Shown: positions 7,622 to 14,210 of the stretch, piece by piece | How positions within the stretch are numbered: position 1 is the stretch's first letter | Layout of the letters: every line of letters starts with the position of its first letter | NCBI GenBank assembly: GCA_023422695.1 | Contig: JAFAGN010000185.1 | Location: forward strand, 1 to 22,334 | DNA length: 22,334 nucleotides | Origin: Pseudomonadota bacterium | GTDB lineage: Bacteria; Pseudomonadota; Alphaproteobacteria; Sphingomonadales; Sphingomonadaceae | Reading direction: 5' to 3' | Translations under genes and position numbers: made by a program | The notes under the pieces: model-generated | Seen by the model: only the letters and a program-made list of their open reading frames with translations | Told to the model about the DNA's origin: nothing | Databases searched by the model: none

Positions 7622-8877
7622 TGGTTCGGACCTTCGGGCACGCTTGCTGCGCGCGGTCGCTTTCGCAGGTCGATCGTCCGATTGCGGGTGAGCGGTTCGG
7701 CCCAGATGCTGACGCTGAGAATGAAACCCAACATGGCGAAAACGATCAGCAGGGCGGCTTTCAGTCCCAGCCATTCGCCAAGGATCCCGACGACCAGCGG
7801 CGCGATCGCGCCCCCCAATATGCCGGTACACAAAATTCCCGAAAATGCGCCATGATCGTGCGCCACCGAATTCAGTGCCAATGCAAAGATGATCGAGAAC
7901 ATCACCGAAATGCAGAGGCCCGTTGCAGGGAACGCCAACAACGAAGCCTCCCGCCCGCCGAACAGCGCGACCGCGACACAGGCGATGGCCGCGATGGCCG
8001 CGAGGCGCAGCACCAGTTTTGAATCGATCAGCTTCAGCAAGACCAGTCCCGCCGCGCATCCGATCACCATCCAGCCCCAGAACATCGCGACTGCCCGCGC
8101 ACCGTCGGTCTCGGGTGCGACGCCGTGATAGGTCGCGAGAAATTGCGACATTCAGTTGGCAAGGCTCTGCTCGGTCCCGACATAGGCGGCGATCGCCAGA
8201 AAGAAGAGGCGGACCTTGCGGTCGGCGAATAATTTCCGGTAGGCGAGGGCGGTTCCCGCGCGCTCGTCGGCCTTCAGGACGATGTGCGGAACGCGCATCC
8301 ACATCGTGACCATGATCAGCGCCGCAAAAATTGCGCCGAACAGCCAATAGAGTGCGATCCAGGCGGGGTCGGTCGCCGGCAGGCCCAACAGCGTCCGATC
8401 CTGGACACCACGCGCCATCATGGCGGCGAAGACAAGTGGGCTCACGAACGAGGCCAGACCAAAAACAAGCTGACCCATCACCGAGAAGAAGGCGAAATTC
8501 GCTTCGCCGCCCGCCGTGCGCATCAGCGGATTGATCACCACTTGCAGCATCGCCATGCCGATGCCGATCACGAAAAGCGCGCCGACGGCCACGCCATAGC
8601 TGGGCATAAGCGCAAAGATCAGCGCGCCCGTCAGGTTGAGGCATAAGGCGGTGAGCAGGGTCAGTTTGGGACCCGCCCGTTCCACCATGATGCCAGCGGG
8701 GATCGAAACCACGCCATAGGCCAGAAAGAAGGAGAAGGGCAGGAACCCGGCCAGCGTCAGGCTGAGCCCGAAATCCTTGATGATGACGGGCATCAGCGGG
8801 CCGATGATGTTGGTCACGAACGAGATCGCGAACCAGACGATCAATATATAGCAAACCACCAGCGTTCGATTGGCCAT
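7618..8877 (-). pseudogene. FHS/NagP-like MFS sugar transporter, interrupted by an in-frame TGA
   Basis: Inner-membrane sugar:proton symporter of the fucose/glucose/N-acetylglucosamine type. Residues FLPFSFFLAYGVVSIPAGIM are the typical helix-2 pattern. Twelve helices can be drawn across the whole span. The frame is broken once: codons 1-241 (8877-8155) end at TGA 8154-8152, and the same frame resumes at once with ATG (8151) for 177 more residues. The join would read EQSLAN-[TGA]-MSQFLATYHG in the middle of helix 7; a TGG Trp codon fits there. Both halves keep clean transporter sequence with no frameshift, so the lesion is very recent, a sequencing error, or tolerated. The start ATG 8877 has a strong GGAGAGGGAA. 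The gene lies 34 bases after the kinase and overlaps the deaminase by 4 bases. Confidence 0.8.
8149..8154 (-). other. Adjacent TGA-ATG stop/restart inside the transporter gene
   Basis: Read on the minus strand the bases are TGAATG: an in-frame stop directly followed by an in-frame Met codon. One G-to-A change from TGG would create it. A ribosome stopping here could in principle restart on the adjacent ATG and make the C-terminal half as a separate peptide. No Shine-Dalgarno is evident just upstream. Confidence 0.85.
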
Positions 8878-8911
8878 TTCCCTCTCCCCGCAACCGAATA
8901 TTCTTTGTCTA

Positions 8912-9871
8912 TCAGGACTCCGTCAGCGCGTTGGCAGCCGCGAGTTCGCCGTGCCGGATCGCCTGGCGCGGAAAGCGCGCGATCACCCGCGCCGCGGTCT
9001 GGCAACCCGCATGGAGTGCATCAGCCAGCGAAGCGCCGCGCAGCCGGGCATCGAGATAGCCGGCGTTGAACGAATCGCCCGCGCCAATGGTGTCGAATGG
9101 CTGCACCGGCGGGGCGACGCCGACGACGCGATTTCCCGCTTGCAGGCCGACGGCGCCTTTTGGACCGGTCTTTGCGATAAGCGTCGCGCCGGGGCGCAGA
9201 GCGGGCGCAAGCCGCTGCATCGCGCGGTCGAGGTCATTTTCCCCGGCGAGGGCCGTGACCTCGATTTCGTTCAGCAGGACATGGTCGCTGGCCGCGACCC
9301 AGCCAAGCACTTCGTCCCGCGTCGCTGCGCTCCAGCCGCCGGAAGGCCACCCCGTGTCGAGCGCGATCTGATAGCCCAGGCTGCGCAGCGTTGCGATGAG
9401 GTCGCGATACGCCGCGCGCATCCGCGGCAGCAGAAATACCCCGGTCAACAGCGCGATAGCGCCCGGAAAGGGCGCGGCCTCAACCTGCCGGGCGATGGCC
9501 GGCCAACACAGCTTTTCAAGATGGCCGCGCGTGGTAAAAATTGTGCGTTCGCCGCAGCGGTGAATGATGCCGGTCGAAATCGACGTCGCGGCGTCGCATG
9601 CCTGCAAGTCGGTGCTGACATCGGCAAATTGCTGCGCCAGCCAGCCGCCGAAGGAGTCATTTCCGACTTCGGATAAGAGGCGACACGGCGTGCCAAGGTA
9701 ACGCATCGCGAGCGCGGTGTTGCCCGCGGACCCGCCCGCACGCATCTCGCTGCGTTCCATCAAGGTCTCGGTGCCGATCGTCGGCCAGCCGTCGACGGTT
9801 CCCAGGATCAGGTCGATGCAAATGTCGCCGATGATGGTCAGGCCGGGGGTGGCGTCGTCGTTTTGGGTCAT
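8912..9871 (-). CDS. PfkB/ribokinase-family sugar kinase
   Basis: Cytosolic ATP-dependent carbohydrate kinase of 319 residues. Both family signatures are present: GGSAGNTALAMRYLG at 46-60 and DTIGAGDSFNAGYL at 260-273, with catalytic base Asp266. It is the first gene of the minus-strand operon, 34 bases before the transporter gene, with a SIS deaminase third. That context suggests it makes the 6-phosphate used by the deaminase, so glucosamine is a reasonable substrate guess. Known glucosamine kinases are mostly of other folds (ROK, BadF/BcrA-like). Another candidate is an Amadori-sugar kinase, since FrlD is PfkB-family and pairs with a SIS deglycase. The start ATG at 9871 has only a weak GAGCAG upstream. 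Confidence 0.88.
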   Translation of the reverse strand: MTQNDDATPGLTIIGDICIDLILGTVDGWPTIGTETLMERSEMRAGGSAGNTALAMRYLGTPCRLLSEVGNDSFGGWLAQQFADVSTDLQACDAATSISTGIIHRCGERTIFTTRGHLEKLCWPAIARQVEAAPFPGAIALLTGVFLLPRMRAAYRDLIATLRSLGYQIALDTGWPSGGWSAATRDEVLGWVAASDHVLLNEIEVTALAGENDLDRAMQRLAPALRPGATLIAKTGPKGAVGLQAGNRVVGVAPPVQPFDTIGAGDSFNAGYLDARLRGASLADALHAGCQTAARVIARFPRQAIRHGELAAANALTES

Positions 9872-9967
9872 GAACCGGTTCTGCTCGATCTGCTTTGCGG
9901 ATCAGGCCCCGGGCAGCGCGCGGCTGTCCCGATATCCTCCCCGATGACCTTGGCGGCCGTTGACCTG

Positions 9968-9997
9968 ATTGTGGTCGATCATCCCCGCACGTGTCAA
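9968..9997 (-). promoter_or_regulatory. Predicted promoter of the kinase-transporter-deaminase operon
   Basis: On the minus strand TTGACA (9997-9992) is a perfect -35 box. It is followed after 18 bases by CACAAT (9973-9968), four of six matches to a -10 box. Transcription would start near 9960, leaving a leader of about 90 bases before the kinase ATG. The -35 box is the end of an element shared with the receptor promoter. Confidence 0.5.
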
Positions 9998-10017
9998 TTA
10001 TTAAATCTATCGGATAG
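9992..10017 (-). promoter_or_regulatory. Candidate ROK-regulator operator, copy 1
   Basis: It contains the perfect palindrome CTATC-G-GATAG (10007-10017, plus strand) in an AT-rich island of the divergent kinase/regulator gap. Read on the minus strand, the 24 bases from 10015 to 9992 match the element before the TonB receptor: ATCC, then G (A in copy 2), ATAGA, two variable bases, TAATA, and TTGACA. The one length difference is an extra A in this copy just before TTGACA. Location abutting the -35 box suits a local regulator. No binding data exist here, so the assignment to the ROK protein is inference. Confidence 0.5.
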
Positions 10018-10092
10018 AAGAATTCAATTGCTGGCGTTGACCGGCTGCATTCCGTAAAGACCCGGATGGTTTGGAGCATGGAGCGCAGGAAT

Positions 10093-11346
10093 ATGACCAG
10101 CAGGGGAGCTACGCAGCAATCGAGCGCTCCTTATAATCGCCGTATCGTGCTCGATGTTATCCGCCGACAGAAAGAAGTGGCGCGCAAGGATATCATCGAC
10201 CTGGTGTCGCTCAGCCCGCAAACCGTGGCGAATATCACGCAGGATCTCGAATCGCTGGGGCTGATCGTTTCCAAACGGATTACCGGCGCGAAATCGCGCG
10301 GTCAGCCGCCCATGGCCTACACGTTGAATCCGCGTGGGGGCGATTCGATCGGCATCAGTCTGGAGCCGCGCCGCGTCACCGCGGCCCTGGTCAATCTGGT
10401 GGGCGAAGTACTTCATCGCGTCGAACAGGATGTGGACGCGCGCGACCAGCGCGCGACGCTGGAGGCCGTCGTGGCGATCGTCCGCGATCTGTCGCGTCGT
10501 TCGTCGGACGCGCAGCGGATCTGGGGTGTCGGCGTGGCGTTGCCTGGGCCATTCGACGTGCCTGACCTCAGCTTCGTCGGCCCGACCGCGCTGGAGGGAT
10601 GGACGAACCTCTCCATTCTCGACCAGATCCGGCGCGCCACCGGCTTTCATGTCTTTCACAATATCGACAGCGTCGCCGGCGCGCTGGGCGAGTCGCTTTT
10701 CGGGGTCGCGCAGAGTCTCGACGGCTTTTTCTACCTTCATTTCGGCGTCGGTCTTGGCGGCACGCTGGTCATCAACAAAAGCGCCCATGGCGGCGCCAAC
10801 GGCAACGCCACCGAGATTGGCCACATCCCGATCGTCCCGGACGGGAAGGCTTGCTATTGCGGCAACCATGGCTGTCTCGAACGCTATCTATCGTTGCACT
10901 CGCTCTCGGAATTCATCCGCGGAACCCCCGATGACGAGCTGAGCCAATCGGAAATCGGCGCGTTGATCGCCGAAGATGACCCGCGGCTGACGGAGTGGTG
11001 CACACAAGCGGCGACGCATTTGCGCAGTGCGGTGTGCATTATCGAGAATATGCTCGATCCCTCCACCATCGTGATCGGTGGATCGGCCCCCCGCGCGCTT
11101 GCCGAGCGGGTCGTTGCGCTCGCCATGCCGCTCTGTCATTCGGTGCGCAGCGGCGTGGCGGGCGCTCCGCCACGGATCATGCTGTCGGAACATCAGGAGG
11201 ACAGCTCGATCCTTGGCGCGGCGGTGCTGCCGATCCACGAGATGCTCTCGCCGCGGTTCGACTTGCTCCTTCACGAGCGACAGGACCGGCTCGACGTCAA
11301 CAAGATCCTTGGCGAACCTCGGCCGCAGCGCGCGTCCCGTTTTTAA
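10093..11346 (+). CDS. ROK-family transcriptional regulator (NagC/XylR-like)
   Basis: DNA-binding repressor or activator with a sugar-kinase-like sensor domain. With the start at 10093 it has 417 residues. A winged helix-turn-helix lies at about 15-75 (RRIVLDVIRRQKEVARKDII, then LSPQTVANITQDLESLGLI). The ROK core follows, with zinc motif GHIPI at 243-247 and CYCGNHGCLERY at 254-265. The position of the kinase Asp reads HNIDSVAGALGE, where active kinases usually have an adjacent Asn-Asp, so sensing rather than catalysis is likely. The frame opens at ATG 10066 with a second ATG at 10078. I chose 10093 because GGAG lies nine bases upstream, while 10066 has no Shine-Dalgarno. It is divergent from the kinase operon and followed by the receptor gene, so it probably controls both. 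Confidence 0.9.
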   Translation: MTSRGATQQSSAPYNRRIVLDVIRRQKEVARKDIIDLVSLSPQTVANITQDLESLGLIVSKRITGAKSRGQPPMAYTLNPRGGDSIGISLEPRRVTAALVNLVGEVLHRVEQDVDARDQRATLEAVVAIVRDLSRRSSDAQRIWGVGVALPGPFDVPDLSFVGPTALEGWTNLSILDQIRRATGFHVFHNIDSVAGALGESLFGVAQSLDGFFYLHFGVGLGGTLVINKSAHGGANGNATEIGHIPIVPDGKACYCGNHGCLERYLSLHSLSEFIRGTPDDELSQSEIGALIAEDDPRLTEWCTQAATHLRSAVCIIENMLDPSTIVIGGSAPRALAERVVALAMPLCHSVRSGVAGAPPRIMLSEHQEDSSILGAAVLPIHEMLSPRFDLLLHERQDRLDVNKILGEPRPQRASRF

Positions 11347-11395
11347 ACCGCTGAACGGGATCGATGACTGCGCGTTTGAGCAAATAAATAAAAAC

Positions 11396-11418
11396 ATCCA
11401 ATAGAAGTAATATTGACA
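11396..11418 (+). promoter_or_regulatory. Candidate ROK-regulator operator, copy 2
   Basis: A 23-base run that repeats copy 1 of the element: ATCC, A, ATAGA, two variable bases (AG here, TT in copy 1), TAATA and TTGACA. The inner palindrome is degenerate here (CATCCAATAG). It sits directly on the -35 box of the receptor promoter, in the same orientation relative to transcription as copy 1. It is AT-rich against a GC-rich background. Confidence 0.5.
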
Positions 11419-11441
11419 GGCCGCGATGGGTGCGCTTAAGT
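11413..11441 (+). promoter_or_regulatory. Predicted promoter of the TonB receptor-GH9 operon
   Basis: Perfect -35 TTGACA (11413-11418), 17-base spacer, and a weak -10 TTAAGT (11436-11441). The leader to the receptor ATG at 11557 would be about 110 bases. No other gene lies in the 210-base gap after the regulator. Confidence 0.55.
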
Positions 11442-11556
11442 TGCGCCAGAATCAGATGTCGTTCGCGGCCCGTCGGAACGGGTGCCGACGATCCTGTGAT
11501 CGACCAAAGGATGGCCGGCGATGAACGCCGGACACGATCCAGCAAGGGAGGTAGGC

Positions 11557-14184
11557 ATGCGGGGCCAGCTTAAGAATTCTATCGTCAATGTTCGTCGCAA
11601 CCTGTGGCTCGGCACGGCATGCGCGGCGATCGGACTGGCGGTCCAGCCGGACCGAGCGGCGGCTCAGGAGGCGCCCGCGTCGCCCGCTTCGGACGAAATC
11701 ATCGTCACCGCCAACCGCGTCGAGCAGAACTTGCAGGATGTGTCGGGTGTCGTGCAGGCGTTCACCGCCGACCGGTTGCGTCTGGATGGCATCGCCGATC
11801 TACGCAATCTGCAGGTGGCGGTCCCCGGCCTCAACATCTCGAACGCCGAAGGCAATGTCGACATCTTCATCCGCGGGGTGGGATCGGCGAACAACACCGA
11901 GCTTGGCGATCCCGCGGCGGCACCGCATCTGAACGGCACCTATATCCCGCGGCCGCGCGGGCTGGGGGTCATGTTCTACGACCTTGAGCGGGTCGAAGTG
12001 AGCAAGGGGCCGCAAGGCACGCTTTATGGCCGCAACGCGCTCGCCGGAACGCTCAATATCATTTCGGCCAAGCCCAAGCTTGGCGAACTCGGCGGTTATG
12101 CACAGGCCGAGATTTCAAATCGCTCGTCCTATGGCGCCGAGGGGGCGCTTAACGTGCCGCTGGGGGAGGCCTTCGCGGCCAGGGTCGCGGGCGTTTATGT
12201 CAACAAGGACTTCGGTTATCGCAACGCGTCGACCGGTGCAGAGGCGCGCAATCTCAAACCCGCGGGGCTGGAAGAAAATTACGCCGGTCGCCTGTCGCTG
12301 TTGTGGGAGCCGAGCGATGCGCTGAGCGTCTCGCTGATCGGCGACTATGGCAAGGAAACGGGGACGGGCTATCCCGGCTCGAGCATCTGGGGAGCGGTCA
12401 CCGACAGCGGCCTCACCGCGGACCGGCTGAAACTGAAGGACGTCGTCTATCGCGGTCCGCAGGGTGAAATGACCAACGAGCTTTGGGGTGTCCAGGGCAA
12501 GATCATGTATGATTTCGGCACCTTTTCTGCCGAGGCCAGCGGCAGCTATCGTTCGGTCCATTTCCAGCAGAACAATGCCAGCAGCGACGGGATCGCCTAT
12601 CCGCTGCGCGATCTTGATGCCGTCGTGTACGACAATTTTTCCAACACCTTTTGGGAAACCAAGTCGAAGAGCCAGGTCTATGAACTGCGTCTTTTCGCCA
12701 ATGCCGACCAGCGTTTCCGCTGGAATGCGGGCGCCTTCTATTTCCAGGAGGATCAGGAGGTCTTCTTCTTCTCGCTCGCGGACCGTGGCTATTGTTGCTA
12801 TTCGGGCACCGAATATACGATGCCCGACGTCAAGGGCGAGAGCTTCGCTTTCTATGGCGACGGCACGTTCGACGTGACCGACCGCATCCGCATCTTTGGC
12901 GGTCTGCGCTATACTGAAGAAAAGAAATCGCGCTACGGCATCGGCGGCAACTGGGCGCTGACGCTGGGCGGTGCCGATTTCGCCTGCTGCTTTGCGACGC
13001 GGCTGGGGACCGAGGGTTTTGTGCCGTCAGGGCTCAAGCGGCCGAATTTCGACGTTCGCAACCTCGATACGCCGCAGGAACGCGCCCGCTTCCTGATCGA
13101 GGGGATCAGCACGCCCGGTCGCCGCGACACATTGATCCAACAGATCCAGGCGATCGCGAACGGCACCAATCCGCTCGGAACCTGTCTCGACCGGCCCGAT
13201 ATCGACAACGGCTTTGTCGATTGTCCCGCCGACGGCGCGCACACCTATGCCGATTTGACGATCCCGACGCAGCAATTCGGCCGTTCGAAGTTCAACTATG
13301 TCGATTGGCGCGCCGGGCTCGAACTCGACGTCGGCGATGACTCGATGCTCTATGCGAAGGTGTCGACAGGCCACAAGTCGGGCGGCTTCAACGACAGTTT
13401 CGATGCCGATCTGGTCCCCGAAACATACAAGCCCGAGGACGTGCTGGTCTATGAAGTCGGCACGCGCAATATCTTCGACGCCTTTGGCCGCCGCGCGACC
13501 TTTAACCTGACCGGTTTCTACTATGACTATAATAACCAGGTCTTGCAGGATCTGACGTGCATCAACTTCGACGCCACTGCGACGCCGCCATGCAATGGCT
13601 TCGCGTTGGTGAACCGCAATGTCGGCGCATCGCGGCTTTATGGCATCGAAGCCGAAACGAGCTTTCGACTGCCCGGAAATTTCGGGCTCGACCTGAATTT
13701 CGTGTGGCTCGACACCAAGATTACCGAAGGCGTGGTCGCGGATTCGCGCGCGCAGGATTTCAGCGTCGGCGGCAATTCGCCGTTGATCAATCTCAAGGGC
13801 AACGACCTGCCGCTGGCGTCCAGACTCAATATTACGGCCCGGCTGTCGCAGCATTTCGATGCCGGGCCGGGCAAGTTCGATTGGCAGGCATTGCTCGCTT
13901 ATCGCTCATCCTATTATCTGTCGCAGTTCAACGAGAATGACATCGTGTTCCTCGACGGCACGCGGCTGACGGCGCTGGAAGCCGGCTTCCCCGACAAGCA
14001 GAAGGGTTTTGCGACGCTTAACCTCGGCGCGGGCTATACGATCGGCAACATTCGTTTCGAGGCATGGGCATCCAATTTGATGAACGAAGAGGCTTCGACG
14101 AAAGCACTGGTCGGATCGTCGCTCAACCTGCGGTTCCTCAATGACGCGCGAAGCTATGGTCTGCGTGTTCGCGTGACCTTCTGA
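11557..14184 (+). CDS. TonB-dependent outer-membrane receptor
   Basis: Outer-membrane 22-strand barrel that imports a ligand using TonB energy; here probably an oligosaccharide. The mature protein follows a signal peptide (about residues 1-37, ending DRAAAQ). It begins with TonB box DEIIVTA at 46-52, then the plug (VPGLNISNAEGNVDIFIRGV, and VEVSKGPQGTLYGRNALAGT), then the barrel, ending in the expected aromatic residue (RVRVTF). Length is 875. The frame opens at ATG 11521, but ATG 11557 is chosen because GGGAGGT lies just upstream and the signal peptide starts properly there. The mature part holds eight Cys in four close pairs, unusual for a receptor. The GH9 gene follows 26 bases later, so the two are probably co-transcribed. 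The substrate is inferred from context. Confidence 0.93.
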   Translation: MRGQLKNSIVNVRRNLWLGTACAAIGLAVQPDRAAAQEAPASPASDEIIVTANRVEQNLQDVSGVVQAFTADRLRLDGIADLRNLQVAVPGLNISNAEGNVDIFIRGVGSANNTELGDPAAAPHLNGTYIPRPRGLGVMFYDLERVEVSKGPQGTLYGRNALAGTLNIISAKPKLGELGGYAQAEISNRSSYGAEGALNVPLGEAFAARVAGVYVNKDFGYRNASTGAEARNLKPAGLEENYAGRLSLLWEPSDALSVSLIGDYGKETGTGYPGSSIWGAVTDSGLTADRLKLKDVVYRGPQGEMTNELWGVQGKIMYDFGTFSAEASGSYRSVHFQQNNASSDGIAYPLRDLDAVVYDNFSNTFWETKSKSQVYELRLFANADQRFRWNAGAFYFQEDQEVFFFSLADRGYCCYSGTEYTMPDVKGESFAFYGDGTFDVTDRIRIFGGLRYTEEKKSRYGIGGNWALTLGGADFACCFATRLGTEGFVPSGLKRPNFDVRNLDTPQERARFLIEGISTPGRRDTLIQQIQAIANGTNPLGTCLDRPDIDNGFVDCPADGAHTYADLTIPTQQFGRSKFNYVDWRAGLELDVGDDSMLYAKVSTGHKSGGFNDSFDADLVPETYKPEDVLVYEVGTRNIFDAFGRRATFNLTGFYYDYNNQVLQDLTCINFDATATPPCNGFALVNRNVGASRLYGIEAETSFRLPGNFGLDLNFVWLDTKITEGVVADSRAQDFSVGGNSPLINLKGNDLPLASRLNITARLSQHFDAGPGKFDWQALLAYRSSYYLSQFNENDIVFLDGTRLTALEAGFPDKQKGFATLNLGAGYTIGNIRFEAWASNLMNEEASTKALVGSSLNLRFLNDARSYGLRVRVTF

Positions 14185-14210
14185 TCGAGGCGACAAAGGG
14201 GGAGAGAGTG

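Noticed and set aside
8149..8154. TGA as a selenocysteine codon
   Set aside because: A selenoprotein at this place in a sugar transporter is not known, no SECIS-like stem was evident directly after it, and Trp fits the helix better.
6593..8893. A single 766-codon minus-strand frame joining the deaminase to an upstream extension
   Set aside because: The upstream two thirds is an Arg/His-rich shadow of the transporter gene, which has clear helices in another frame. The deaminase starts at 7621.
8912..9871. 2-keto-3-deoxygluconate kinase as a firm call for the PfkB protein
   Set aside because: The neighbours are a SIS deaminase and GH9, not an aldolase or uronate enzymes. The family alone does not decide the substrate.
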